DNA from: an archaeon
Lineage (GTDB): Archaea; Nanobdellota; Nanobdellia; Pacearchaeales; GW2011-AR1
Reading direction: 5' to 3'
Assembly (NCBI GenBank): GCA_030636025.1
Contig: DAOVXQ010000004.1
Span: 22,229 to 86,228, forward strand
DNA: 64,000 bases
A program made the translations under genes and the position numbers. The notes below the pieces were generated by a model. It saw only the letters and a list, made by a program, of their open reading frames with translations, did no database searches and was not told the origin of the DNA. Below are positions 39,214 through 49,158 of this stretch, piece by piece; position 1 is the first letter of the stretch; every line of letters begins with the position of its first letter.

Positions 39214-40215
39214 ATGACAAAATATGGAATAATTTCAGATGTGCATAATGACCCTCTGATAGTTGCACCTGCGATAAGTGTTTTGAAAAATCAGGGTGCG
39301 GAGAAATTGATTTTGAATGGAGATATTGGAAACTGCCAGCAATTTGTTGGAAGTGTTTTGCAAATTGCAGGAAAATCTGAATTAGAAACTTATGTTCAGC
39401 CAGGGAGCCATGAAAAATTAGAAGATTTTGAACCTGTTATTGATTTTTTTAAAAATAAATATTCTAACTTAGTTAATTGTGTTGAGAATAATAAAATAAG
39501 TTGTAAGGGGCATGATTTGATTTTTATGCCTGGAAGTGATTTTAGTTGTGGTGGAGAGTATGTTTTGAGTATGCAAAATGGAAGAGAATCTGGATTTTAT
39601 CAAACAGATAATGGGAATATAAGATTAACAAATATGAGTGATTTGAGCAAGTTGGTTACAAATCCTGATAAAACAATTGTTGTTTGTCATGTTCCGAGAA
39701 AATTTGATGATGTAGAAAATGGAGTTGATATTTCTCATTTTCATCAACAAAGAGTATATCATAGAGATTTCAAAGAAAATCCAAATAGATACACTTATAC
39801 AGAATTATTAGTTCAACCCGGAACAATTCCAAGACAACAAATTGAAAATCAGGGAATTAGAACCTTTCGATTAGAAGATTCAGAAGATTATATTTTAAAT
39901 ACAACCCTTAAATTAATGAAAAAAGAAGATATGGAAAAAATAGTTGTTTCTGTAGAAAGAAACTTAAACAGAGGAAATAAAGATTTGAAAAAGGTTTATG
40001 AAGAATTAGGAATTAAAAAAGCTGTGAGCGGACATTTTCATGAGTCAGGGCATCGGGCTTGTGACTGGGATGGAAATTCTGTTGAAGAGGGAAAGAAAGT
40101 TGATGAATTATTTTGGAATTCGGGTTATTGTGATGTCGGGCAGGTTGGTATTTTAGATGTTCAGGGTTCTGAAGTTAGTTATCAGAATATTAGATTGCAA
40201 GATTATATAAAGTAG
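39214..40215 (+). CDS. calcineurin-like metallophosphoesterase
   Basis: YGIISDVHND ... LNGDIGN ... SGHFHESGH. Confidence 0.8.
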   Translation: MTKYGIISDVHNDPLIVAPAISVLKNQGAEKLILNGDIGNCQQFVGSVLQIAGKSELETYVQPGSHEKLEDFEPVIDFFKNKYSNLVNCVENNKISCKGHDLIFMPGSDFSCGGEYVLSMQNGRESGFYQTDNGNIRLTNMSDLSKLVTNPDKTIVVCHVPRKFDDVENGVDISHFHQQRVYHRDFKENPNRYTYTELLVQPGTIPRQQIENQGIRTFRLEDSEDYILNTTLKLMKKEDMEKIVVSVERNLNRGNKDLKKVYEELGIKKAVSGHFHESGHRACDWDGNSVEEGKKVDELFWNSGYCDVGQVGILDVQGSEVSYQNIRLQDYIK

Positions 40216-40232
40216 ATTTTTTTATTTTTATT

Positions 40233-41030
40233 ATGGTAAAGATTCTTGCGATTGGTGACCCTCACGGAGCAATTGATAAAATTAAAAAAATTCCTATAAA
40301 AAATATAGATTTAATTTTATGTTCTGGAGATTTAGGTAATGCAAATTTGGCTAGAAAACTTTTTTTTGAAAATATGGATAGACAAAAACAGGGGCTTAAA
40401 AAAAAGGAGGCCTCTAATTTGTTGAGAAAGAGAATGTACATGGAATCTTACAAAAGTTCTATTAAAGTTATAAAATATCTTGCTAAATATGTTCCTGTTT
40501 ATTTGATTTATGGAAATGCAGATTATAATAATTCTGATGTCAAAAAAATTTCAAAAAAGATAGGATATGATTTACCATTTATGACAAATGATTTGAAGAA
40601 GATTGAGGGTGTTAAAATTATTAATAATCGTGTTGTTAATTTTAAGGGAATTAGAATTGGAGGTTTAGAATATTTTATTGATACTAATTGGGTTAAAGAT
40701 TTTACTCCAAAAGATAAGGATAAAATGGTGAGAGCTAAAAAAGAAACTTTGAAGGCGAAAAATCATTTGAAACATTTTAAGGATGTTGATATTTTATTAT
40801 GTCATCAGCCACCTTATAGGGTTTTGGATAAAAAAGGTCCGGGAGGACCAAAAGGTTGGCAAGGAAAACATGCAGGAAGCAAAGTTATTTTAGATTATGT
40901 TAAAAAGAAACAACCAAAATTAGTATTATGCGGACATATGCATGAGGCAATGGGAAGAAAGAAGATTAGTAAAACAGAGGTCGTGAATTTAGGGGCGATG
41001 GGTGGTTATGCTGTTTTTGAATTTGATTAA
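40233..41030 (+). CDS. calcineurin-like metallophosphoesterase
   Basis: LAIGDPHGA ... CSGDLGN ... YGNADYNN ... CGHMHEAMG. Confidence 0.88.
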   Translation: MVKILAIGDPHGAIDKIKKIPIKNIDLILCSGDLGNANLARKLFFENMDRQKQGLKKKEASNLLRKRMYMESYKSSIKVIKYLAKYVPVYLIYGNADYNNSDVKKISKKIGYDLPFMTNDLKKIEGVKIINNRVVNFKGIRIGGLEYFIDTNWVKDFTPKDKDKMVRAKKETLKAKNHLKHFKDVDILLCHQPPYRVLDKKGPGGPKGWQGKHAGSKVILDYVKKKQPKLVLCGHMHEAMGRKKISKTEVVNLGAMGGYAVFEFD

Positions 41031-41060
41031 TTTTAAATAGGTTGCAATGTAATTCTTTTT

Positions 41061-41297
41061 ATGGTATTAGATAAAAAAAAGATTGAGAAAGAAGCCAAGC
41101 AGATTTTAGATAAGTTTGTTTCTGCACTTTTAAAAGTAGAGCGAGAAGATGAAGAAGGTTATATTGATAGGGATGTTTTTGAAAGGGCTGAGGATTCTGG
41201 AAAAGAATGTGAAAAAGATTTTAAAAAAAAGATATTGAAAAATGCTCCTGAAAGTAATGATGATTTTATAATTGTTGAAAGAGGTGGGTGGAAATGA
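41061..41297 (+). CDS. gatC: amidotransferase subunit C-like protein
   Basis: C-terminal 'KKKILKNAPESNDDFIIVERGGW' resembles the GatC 'LKNAPE..D.F.V' tail; near gatA. Confidence 0.7.
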   Translation: MVLDKKKIEKEAKQILDKFVSALLKVEREDEEGYIDRDVFERAEDSGKECEKDFKKKILKNAPESNDDFIIVERGGWK

Positions 41298-41485
41298 ATG
41301 TTGAGGGAATAATGAATAGATATGGTTTAGGGGTAGAGATTGCAAGAGTTTTGGTAGAGTCTTATGGGGTTTCGGGTAACCCTCGGGAATATGGATTTTA
41401 TAGACAGAAAATGTTTGATGCAGGGCTTACGACTTGTGGTTTGGAAAATGCTTTAAATTGTTTGGATGTTATATTTAAAAAATGA
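41294..41485 (+). CDS. small unknown protein (~63 aa) between gatC and gatA
   Basis: ATGA overlaps with both the upstream gatC stop and the downstream gatA start. Confidence 0.65.
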   Translation: MNVEGIMNRYGLGVEIARVLVESYGVSGNPREYGFYRQKMFDAGLTTCGLENALNCLDVIFKK

Positions 41486-42798
41486 TGCGAGAAAAAGTTA
41501 GAAATATAAGGTTAGGTAAACTAACAGCAGAGCAGAACATTAGGAATTTTATTTTAAAAATTAAGAAAAATAATAAAAAGATAAATGCGGTTTTGCATTT
41601 GAATCCTGATGCGATTGAAGAAGCTAAACAAGTTGATAAGATGAAGAAGAAAGGAAAGTTGGCTGGAATTGGGGTTGTTGTTAAATCTAATATTAATGTT
41701 AATGGATTAATTGCTAATTGTGCTTCAAAGACTCTTGAGGATTATAAGTCAAGTTATGATGCTACTGTTATTAAAAAATTAAAAGATGAAGGGGCTGTAA
41801 TTTTAGGTATGGCAAATATGGATGAGTTTGCTTCTGGTTCAAGTGGAGAGAGTTCTGCTTTTGGTGTTTGCAAAAATCCTTCTGCCTTAGATAGAATTCC
41901 GGGTGGCTCTTCTTCAGGAAGTGCTGCTTCAGTGGCTGCTGATTTTTGCGATTTTAGTTTGGGCAGTGATACTGGTGGAAGTATAAGAAATCCTGCTTCG
42001 CATTGCAGTGTTGTTGGAATGAAACCTTCTTATGGGGCTGTTTCGAGATATGGATTAATTGATTTAAGTATGAGTTTAGACCAAATTGGACCCTTAGGTA
42101 AAAGTGTTGAAGATATAGAATTAGTTTATAATGTTATTAATGGGTTTGATGAAAATGATGGGGTGAGTAGAAATTTTTCATCAGAGAAAATGAAAAAGAG
42201 TTTGAAAATCGGTGTTCCTTTTGTGAATGCAGATGAACAAATTTGGGATATAATTAAGATTAAGATTCAGGAAGTTTGTGATGGGCAGGGTTGGAAAGCA
42301 GATGATATTGAATTAAAACATATTGATTTGGGAATTCAAACTTATTATCCTATAAATTATGTTGAATTTTTTTCAGGAACAAGAAGGTTTGATGGAAGAA
42401 AATATGGTAAAAAGATTGAGGAAAGTTGTGGTGAAGAAGTTTTAAGAAGAATTTTGGGTGGGCAGGAGATAAGTCAGGCAGAATTTGCAGGCAAGTATTA
42501 TAGAAGAGCTTTGATTGCTAAAAAAATTATTGAAAAAGAGTTTGTAGAGGCATTTAAGAAATATGATTGCATTATTATGCCAACTGTTCCAAAACTGCCT
42601 CATAAAATTGGGGAGAAAATAAGTGTGGAAGATAGTTATGATTATGATACTTTAACTGTTCTTGCTAATTTAGCAGAGATTCCTGCAATAAGTATTCCTG
42701 TAGGAGATGTTGGAGGAGTGCCGGTGGGTATTCAGATTTTATGTGCTCGCGGGAATGATGATTTTATGCTGAATATCGCGAAGGTGTTTGAGAAATAA
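41482..42798 (+). CDS. gatA: Asp/Glu-tRNA amidotransferase subunit A (amidase)
   Basis: VVKSNINV, GGSSSGSAASVAADFCDFSLGSDTGGSIRNPASHC. Confidence 0.93.
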   Translation: MMREKVRNIRLGKLTAEQNIRNFILKIKKNNKKINAVLHLNPDAIEEAKQVDKMKKKGKLAGIGVVVKSNINVNGLIANCASKTLEDYKSSYDATVIKKLKDEGAVILGMANMDEFASGSSGESSAFGVCKNPSALDRIPGGSSSGSAASVAADFCDFSLGSDTGGSIRNPASHCSVVGMKPSYGAVSRYGLIDLSMSLDQIGPLGKSVEDIELVYNVINGFDENDGVSRNFSSEKMKKSLKIGVPFVNADEQIWDIIKIKIQEVCDGQGWKADDIELKHIDLGIQTYYPINYVEFFSGTRRFDGRKYGKKIEESCGEEVLRRILGGQEISQAEFAGKYYRRALIAKKIIEKEFVEAFKKYDCIIMPTVPKLPHKIGEKISVEDSYDYDTLTVLANLAEIPAISIPVGDVGGVPVGIQILCARGNDDFMLNIAKVFEK

Positions 42799-43435
42799 AT
42801 TTTTTTAGTTCTTTTTCTAAATGATTCGGATTTTTGATATAAACTAGTTTTATTTTATCTTTTTTTAAATAAGCTTCATCTTCAAAGGATAATTTTTTAT
42901 TTTTTAGAAAAGGGGAGTAGACAAAAATTGTAAAGTTTTTTCCTGCTTTAATTTTTGGGTGAATGAATTTTCCTGCAACTTCTACTCCTTTTTTATTTCC
43001 AGTCATTATTTTGTATAAATATTCTGCTCCATTTTTTTCTAAGTCTGTTCCAGGGGAACGCCCGAGATATAAAATAGCATCACCAAAAAGGGCCTTTGTC
43101 ATATCATGTTTAAACCAATCTCCTGAATCAATTGTTTCATCAAAAATAGGTTTATTATTTATCTTTTCATTAATGTAAGGTTCTAAATGTTTAATTCCAA
43201 ATGTTTTATCTGATTTTGGAATTGTCGCAATTACTTTTTGCCCTCCTTTTTGTTTGTAAAGTTTTGCTAAAGTAAAACTTATTCCTTTATCTGGCAGGCA
43301 TTCTAATTCAATATTTGAATTTACAAATGATTGGGCTATTTTTTCTAATTCAGAATTAAATTTTTGTTTAGATATCCCTAAAAGTTTTTGAAAATGAAAT
43401 TCTATATTTCCTGGGCCAATTAATGCTAATCTCAT
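42764..43435 (-). CDS. Rossmann/SLOG-like nucleotide-binding protein (tentative)
   Basis: MRLALIGPGNIEFHFQKLLG ... DAILYLGRSPGTDLE. Confidence 0.45.
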   Translation of the reverse strand: MRLALIGPGNIEFHFQKLLGISKQKFNSELEKIAQSFVNSNIELECLPDKGISFTLAKLYKQKGGQKVIATIPKSDKTFGIKHLEPYINEKINNKPIFDETIDSGDWFKHDMTKALFGDAILYLGRSPGTDLEKNGAEYLYKIMTGNKKGVEVAGKFIHPKIKAGKNFTIFVYSPFLKNKKLSFEDEAYLKKDKIKLVYIKNPNHLEKELKKFISQTPSRYSA

Positions 43436-43510
43436 GTAAACGAAATTAATTTAAACTATATAAAGTTTGTTTTTATATAAATTATATAATTAAATGAAGA
43501 AGATTTTAAA

Positions 43511-44155
43511 ATGAAATTTCAAGAACAAAAACAAATTCAATTATCTCGTGAAGATGCTTCAAATATTGGTGGTTGGGATTCTAAAATTAAGGGATTATGT
43601 CAGAAATTAAATAAGAAAAAAGATTATTATACAACTTCAAGTTGTGCAGGCAGGATTGTTCTTTTGAAAGGAGAGATTGGAAAAGAACCTAATAAATTTT
43701 TATTTAGGGCTCATAAAAAAATTAGTTTTAAGGAATTGAAAGGGGCTTTGAATGAGGTTGATTATGGTGGGCTTGTTGAATTTAAGCAAAGTCCTTGTAT
43801 TTTGCATGTTGCTTGCAAGGATTTAGGGAGGGCTCAGGATTTAGTTAATAAAGCAAAATTTGCTGGATGGAAGCATAGTGGAATTATGGCAACAAAAAAA
43901 AGGTTTGTTGTTGAGTTGCATAGCACAGAGAGAATTGCTTTTTTTATAATGAATAATGGAAAGGTTTTAGTCGACGATGATTTTTTAAAATTAGTAGTGC
44001 AACAAGCTAATTTGAGGTTAGAAAGGGTTTGGGGTAAGATTGAGAAGTTGAAAAAGAAATTAGAGATTATTGATTCTTCTGATTCTGAGAAAGAGGTTAT
44101 TGTTCGACAGTTGGAGGAGGATATTAAGGGGTTGAGGGGAGAGAAGAGGAAGTGA
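43511..44155 (+). CDS. taw3: tRNA wybutosine-synthesis methyltransferase Taw3 (TYW3 family)
   Basis: GGWDSKIKGLCQKLNKKKDYYTTSSCAGRIVLLKG. Confidence 0.88.
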   Translation: MKFQEQKQIQLSREDASNIGGWDSKIKGLCQKLNKKKDYYTTSSCAGRIVLLKGEIGKEPNKFLFRAHKKISFKELKGALNEVDYGGLVEFKQSPCILHVACKDLGRAQDLVNKAKFAGWKHSGIMATKKRFVVELHSTERIAFFIMNNGKVLVDDDFLKLVVQQANLRLERVWGKIEKLKKKLEIIDSSDSEKEVIVRQLEEDIKGLRGEKRK

Positions 44156-44282
44156 TTGTGTGTTTTTACCATATAAATATTTTTAAAGAATTTTTAGCTG
44201 AGTATTTTATTAAATTTGGTGAGAATTATGAAACAAATAATTAGATTCTATTTAATAATTGAAAGGAGGTTAAAAAATAAAG

Positions 44283-45371
44283 ATGGTTTTAGATTTCGCG
44301 AAAGAAGCAATAGATAATTTAGATACACATAGTATTAACTTTGATGGATTGAAGGCTGGGAAGGCAAATATCAAGGTTTTTGGTGTTGGTGGTGCAGGTT
44401 GTAATGCTGTGACTTGGCTGTTTAATAAAGGTATTAATGGAGCTAATGTTTATGCTGCTAACACAGATGCTTTGCATCTTAGTATTACTAAGGCAGATGA
44501 TAAAATTCTTATTGGTAAGGAGTTGACCAGAGGATTAGGTGCTGGTGGTAAGTCTGAGATAGGTCGGGAAGCTGCAAAGGAATCGATTTCTGATTTGAAA
44601 AAATCTGTAAGCGGTGCTGATATGATATTTGTCATTGGAGGTATGGGTGGCGGAACAGCTACTGGTGCTTGTCCTGTGATTGCACAACTTGCTAAGGAAA
44701 CTGGGGCAGTTGTGATTGGTGTTGTTACAATGCCGTTTGAGTGCGAGAAGGCGAGAATTGATAAAGCAGAATTTGGCTTGCAGGAGCTGAGAGATCAAGT
44801 TGATACAGCTATTGTGATTGATAATAACCGATTAGTAGATATTGCTGGACAATTGCCGATACAACAGGCGTTTGCTGTTGCTAATGAGTTGATTAGCACA
44901 ATGATTAAAGGAATTGTAGAGACAATTACCTTGCCAAGTTTGATTAATTTGGATTATGCAGATGTTTCTTCAATTATGAAGAAGGGTGAGGTTGCTGTTA
45001 TTGGTATTGGTGAAGCAGATTCAAGTGATAGAGTTAATGAGGCAGTTAGGCAGGCCCTGACACATCCATTGTTAGACGTGGATTACAGGGGTGCTTCAGG
45101 TGCTTTGATTCATATTACTTGCGGCGCAGACATGAAGTTAGAAGAGTTCAGCCAGATTGGTAAATTGGTTACAGAAAATCTTTCTGCAGATGCACAGGTT
45201 ATTATTGGTGCCCGTATAAACAAAGACTTTGAAGGTCGTGTTCGGGTAATTACAATTATGACAGGTGTTTCAAGTCCTTATATCTTGGGGAAGCAAAAGC
45301 TTTATAGCTATGAAAGGGAAGTAGCAAATGAAGAATTTTCTGAGTTAGGAATTGAAGTTGTTAGAGAATAG
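44283..45371 (+). CDS. ftsZ: cell division protein FtsZ
   Basis: GVGGAGCNAV, GGMGGGTATGACPVIA; GGAGGT-like RBS. Confidence 0.96.
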   Translation: MVLDFAKEAIDNLDTHSINFDGLKAGKANIKVFGVGGAGCNAVTWLFNKGINGANVYAANTDALHLSITKADDKILIGKELTRGLGAGGKSEIGREAAKESISDLKKSVSGADMIFVIGGMGGGTATGACPVIAQLAKETGAVVIGVVTMPFECEKARIDKAEFGLQELRDQVDTAIVIDNNRLVDIAGQLPIQQAFAVANELISTMIKGIVETITLPSLINLDYADVSSIMKKGEVAVIGIGEADSSDRVNEAVRQALTHPLLDVDYRGASGALIHITCGADMKLEEFSQIGKLVTENLSADAQVIIGARINKDFEGRVRVITIMTGVSSPYILGKQKLYSYEREVANEEFSELGIEVVRE

Positions 45372-45387
45372 TTTTTTTATTTATTTG

Positions 45388-45415
45388 AGGCCCCTTTGGG
45401 CCTTTTGTTTTTTTA
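45388..45415 (+). terminator. hairpin + T-tract after ftsZ
   Basis: AGGCCC-CTTT-GGGCCT-TTTGTTTTTTT. Confidence 0.7.
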
Positions 45416-45483
45416 TATTCTATAACCTAAAACTATTTAAATAAGATAATCTTATTAATAATATAAATTTATTGGAATTTAAA

Positions 45484-45744
45484 ATGGAAAATATTGAAGT
45501 TACAAGCATTAGTTCAAGGGGGCAAGTAGTTATCCCCCAAAATTTAAGGGAAAAACTTAGAATTAATGAGGGAGAAAAGTTTGTTGTTATTGGAGAAGAT
45601 AATATGATTATATTGAAAAAATTAGAAATGCCTTCTTTTAGTGGAGTGGATAAATTACTTAGAAAAACAAGAGAGTTTACAAAAAGAAAAGGATTGAAAG
45701 AGCCTGATATTGAGGGTGTGATTAGGCAAGTACGGAGAAAATGA
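45484..45744 (+). CDS. AbrB/SpoVT-type antitoxin (VapB-like)
   Basis: ISSRGQVVIPQNLREKLRINEGEKFVV. Confidence 0.9.
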   Translation: MENIEVTSISSRGQVVIPQNLREKLRINEGEKFVVIGEDNMIILKKLEMPSFSGVDKLLRKTREFTKRKGLKEPDIEGVIRQVRRK

Positions 45745-46142
45745 GGGTTATTCTTGATACGAATGTTTTTGTTTCTGGAATTTTCTGGGAAGGGAATTTT
45801 TGTTCTCAAATAATAGAAAGATGGAGAGAAAGGAAATTTGAATTAGTTAGTTCTGTGGAAATTTTAGACGAATTTGTTAAAACATTAAGAAATTTTAAAA
45901 TTCAAATGCCTGAGGGGATGATTGAAGAATGGAAAAATCTGATAATTGAAAATTCAATTATTGTTGAGCCAACTATAAAACTAGACATTATAAGGGATGA
46001 TTTAGACGATAATAAATTTCTTGAAGCAGGCGTAACAGGAAAAGTAGATTTGATTATTAGTCAAGATAAACATCTTTTGAAATTGAAAGAATATGAGGGC
46101 ATGAAAATTATTAGTCCTGAAGAGGCATTGGAATTTATTTAA
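45741..46142 (+). CDS. PIN-domain toxin (VapC-like)
   Basis: RVILDTNVFVSGIFWEGNF ... DDNKFLEAGVTGKVDLIISQDKHLL. Confidence 0.9.
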   Translation: MRVILDTNVFVSGIFWEGNFCSQIIERWRERKFELVSSVEILDEFVKTLRNFKIQMPEGMIEEWKNLIIENSIIVEPTIKLDIIRDDLDDNKFLEAGVTGKVDLIISQDKHLLKLKEYEGMKIISPEEALEFI

Positions 46143-46220
46143 TATTTATATCTTATAAAAGAAGGGGTTTTGGAGATGAGTTATTGTTTAATAAGAAGAG
46201 GTATGATTGGGTATCAAAAC

Positions 46221-46481
46221 TTAATTATCGTGATTTTTTCTAAGAAGTTTTGAACTTTCTAAGGCAGTTCTTGCTAATTTTTCTAATGTTTTTGCTTTTT
46301 CCTCTGGATTATAAATTATCATGTATTGTTTAGAAATAGGACCAGGTTTTCCATTAATGTCCTTGGGGATACGATTCTTTCCAGAATAAAAAACTTCAAC
46401 ATTTTCTGGCGGTAATGAATAGAATGCACAATATTCTATCCCCATAGAATTAAGGCCCCCATATTTTTTATCTTTTGCCAT
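46221..46481 (-). CDS. hypothetical protein
   Basis: ORF. Confidence 0.45.
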   Translation of the reverse strand: MAKDKKYGGLNSMGIEYCAFYSLPPENVEVFYSGKNRIPKDINGKPGPISKQYMIIYNPEEKAKTLEKLARTALESSKLLRKNHDN

Positions 46482-46573
46482 CTTAATTTTTTATGTCTAC
46501 CTTATTTTTAAGGATTATTGTCTCTAATTATATATTTTTGGAGTATTTTCTAATGGTTGTTAGAAAAATAAAT

Positions 46574-46882
46574 TTATTCTTTATTTTGTGGATACGACTT
46601 TTCTTTAATAATTAAATAAGAACATTCTGAGGGAGTCTTATCTATTATTTTGTGCTGTTCTCCTGCTTCAATCATGATTAATCCTAATTGATTTACTTCT
46701 ACAACTTTTTTATCAATTTGTAACGTCAATTTTCCATTAAGTACAAAATAATATTCAGCAAAAGGATGTTTATGAAAAGATTCAGTTTTCAGGGGCCTTC
46801 CTGAAGAATGTTTAATTTGAAGAGGCGATTGATTCCAGTATCCACAAAACCAGCCATTTTCATTTGGTTTATATTTTTTCAT
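46574..46882 (-). CDS. cupin-domain protein
   Basis: HKHPFAEYYFVLNGKLTLQIDKK ... IEAGEQHKI. Confidence 0.8.
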   Translation of the reverse strand: MKKYKPNENGWFCGYWNQSPLQIKHSSGRPLKTESFHKHPFAEYYFVLNGKLTLQIDKKVVEVNQLGLIMIEAGEQHKIIDKTPSECSYLIIKEKSYPQNKE

Positions 46883-46972
46883 AAAAAACGAAATGAAGAG
46901 GTATACTTAAGGTTTTTGTTGAGTAATATTACACATAACAATCCCCCCATCAAATAATTTATTCTTATAGAT

Positions 46973-47533
46973 TCAATGCCCACTAATCATTCTTGGTTTT
47001 GTTTTTGTTTTGTTTTTCCAAGTATCAAAGTAAATTATATTGTTTAAATTAGTTTTTGCTTTTTGCTTTGTTTTGATTTTTGATTTATGTGCGATTGGAA
47101 GAATTGCCTGGACTTCAATTTCATCTGGGATTTTTAAAATTTTTTTTATTGTTATGTCTGAAAAAGCTCCGACCCAGCAGGATGCCAATCCCAAGTCTGT
47201 TATTTTTAACAGAAAGTTTTCAATTACTGCTCCTGCGTGTTGCTTTATGTATTTTTCTGCTCTTTCATCAAACATGATTTTTGTTTGTTTTGAATCAGAG
47301 CAAACTGCGACGATATATTGGGATTTGGTTATGAATTTTTGCTGGCAGGCCTGTGCGATTTTCTGAATTGTTTCTGGGTTGTCAATTATAATATATTTTA
47401 ATATTGAAAGATTTCCTGGCGAGGGGGCTGAGTTGGCTGATTCAATTATGCTTAGGACTTTTTCATAATTAATTTTTTTAGGAGAGTAATTCCTTAGTGA
47501 TGCTCTTGTTTTAATTACTTTGTTGAAATCCAT
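46973..47533 (-). CDS. nitroreductase family protein
   Basis: VIKTRASLRNYSPKKINYEKVLSIIESANSAPSPGN. Confidence 0.88.
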   Translation of the reverse strand: MDFNKVIKTRASLRNYSPKKINYEKVLSIIESANSAPSPGNLSILKYIIIDNPETIQKIAQACQQKFITKSQYIVAVCSDSKQTKIMFDERAEKYIKQHAGAVIENFLLKITDLGLASCWVGAFSDITIKKILKIPDEIEVQAILPIAHKSKIKTKQKAKTNLNNIIYFDTWKNKTKTKPRMISGH

Positions 47534-47534
47534 T

Positions 47535-47696
47535 TTAGTTTATGTTTGTTAGTTTTTTACTAACTGATTGATACCATTTTAATATTATTATTGCGATTAG
47601 AATTACAACTAAAAAAATCAAAGGGGTTTTATATTCTGTGATAATGTTTGATAGGAAATTTGGGGTTTCTGTAAATAAGCCGGGTAGTTTTGCCAT
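47535..47696 (-). CDS. 53-aa single-TM protein
   Basis: MAKLPGLFTETPNFLSNIITEYKTPLIFLVVILIAIIILKWYQSVSKKLTNIN; below ORF-track size cutoff. Confidence 0.5.
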   Translation of the reverse strand: MAKLPGLFTETPNFLSNIITEYKTPLIFLVVILIAIIILKWYQSVSKKLTNIN

Positions 47697-47785
47697 GTTT
47701 TAATTAGTTTAAGGGAGTATAAAAATGTTTTTAAGGAGATTTATTTAAATCTCTGAAAATTAAGGAAATAAATTAACCTTAATTT

Positions 47786-47904
47786 TCTCTTTATGTCTTA
47801 TTCTTTTTAATCTTTCATCTGTAAAACTTATTATCATTATAGGATTTAAGAGAAGAACAAACTTAGGTTAGCGAAGCTTCTAAGTTTGGCGCGTAAGTGG
47901 ATTA
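47786..47904. ncRNA. copy A of a duplicated intergenic element with conserved hairpin (candidate structured RNA)
   Basis: Strong similarity to 51481-51605; hairpin AAACTTAG...AGC-GAA-GCT...CTAAGTTT at 47859-47887. Confidence 0.5.
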
Positions 47905-47915
47905 TTTTTAAGAAA

Positions 47916-47988
47916 CGTCTCGGAGAGGACTCGAACCTCTGACCCTTCGGTTAACAGCCGAATGCTCTACCAACTGAGCTACCGAGAC
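47916..47988 (-). tRNA. tRNA-Asn (GTT)
   Basis: GTCTCGGTAGCTCAGTTGGTAGAGCATTCGGCTGTTAACCGAAGGGTCAGAGGTTCGAGTCCTCTCCGAGAC. Confidence 0.96.
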
Positions 47989-48045
47989 ATAAAATTTTAG
48001 GGAGAAATTAATATTTAAAGTTATTGATTTTGGAAGATAAATGTT

Positions 48046-48555
48046 TTATCCCCCAACTTCATCCCTTATATCTAATAATTTTTTTCTTCTTTTTTGTTTT
48101 TCAATTCTTGCATAGACATTTCCTTGTTTGCTTCCTTTGATTATTGAAGTTAATGATTGAACTGCGTCTTCGATTGTTTCTGCATTGCCGATGATTCCTA
48201 CATGATTGTCTTGCAAGGAAATTTCGCAATTTGTCAGATTGTGGAGTGTTTGCAGTGTTTTGCCTCCTGTCCCGATTATTCTTGCTCTGATTCTTTCTAA
48301 GTCGTGCCTTTTTGTTAAATCTTTGATATTAATTTTTTGAAGTATTAATTTTTCGTCTTTTAATTGAAGTGCAGAATCAATAGAAAAATCCAAGTTAATT
48401 GCCTCTAAGACAGTTATTGCAACATATTCTTTTTCAGCTGTTCCATTTACAAAAACATTTCTTCCTTGGTTTGTTATTTTTATTCCAAGTTCTTTTTCCA
48501 GTCTTGCCTTGCTTTGGATTATTTTTCCTAATTTTTCAACATATATTTCTTGCAT
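48046..48555 (-). CDS. KH-domain RNA-processing protein (Pno1/Dim2-like)
   Basis: GKIIQSKARLEKELGIKI ... RIIGTGGKTLQTLHNLTNCEISL. Confidence 0.88.
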   Translation of the reverse strand: MQEIYVEKLGKIIQSKARLEKELGIKITNQGRNVFVNGTAEKEYVAITVLEAINLDFSIDSALQLKDEKLILQKINIKDLTKRHDLERIRARIIGTGGKTLQTLHNLTNCEISLQDNHVGIIGNAETIEDAVQSLTSIIKGSKQGNVYARIEKQKRRKKLLDIRDEVGG

Positions 48556-48714
48556 ATTTAATTGATGTATCCTTAGGTTATAAGTTTTTTGTTGGTAAAT
48601 TTATTAAATATTATGATTATTAGTTGCAATTTTTTGGATAATTATTAGAAAGAGTAAAGTTATAATATTCTGATTTTGGTAGGATTTATAAATGATTAAC
48701 TATTTTAGTTCATA

Positions 48715-49158
48715 ATGAAAAAAGATACGATATCGAATAGGATATTAACCAGACGTATTGCAGAAGAAACAAATCTTACTATAGAAAGAGTTAGAGAACT
48801 ACAAGAAATTAGTATTGATGATGCAGTGCAAAGATTTTTGCCTGAAGATGTCCTTCTGCAAATGATATCACAGAGAGCTTATTGTCCACCAGAAGAAAAC
48901 AAAGATGCTCATGCAGTATTCCGTAGATATATTCATAATCATATAAATTTACGATCAGGAAAATTAGTAGAGTATTTCCAAAATGCAATCAACGATGGAA
49001 AACAATGGTATTCTGTAAATGCACCATCAAGAGAAATAATACAATTAGGAGTAGACCTAGCAAGATACGAATGCTCAGTAGAGATGAATGAAATTGAACA
49101 AGCTCAAACAAATGCTCGAGCCAAAATTGCACATAAAAGATATTCTGCAATAGGTTGA
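48715..49158 (+). CDS. hypothetical protein (147 aa)
   Basis: ORF with promoter-like upstream region. Confidence 0.55.
   Translation: MKKDTISNRILTRRIAEETNLTIERVRELQEISIDDAVQRFLPEDVLLQMISQRAYCPPEENKDAHAVFRRYIHNHINLRSGKLVEYFQNAINDGKQWYSVNAPSREIIQLGVDLARYECSVEMNEIEQAQTNARAKIAHKRYSAIG

Noticed and set aside
45420-45809. 129-aa minus-strand ORF
   Set aside because: Antisense to the clear AbrB/PIN toxin-antitoxin pair.
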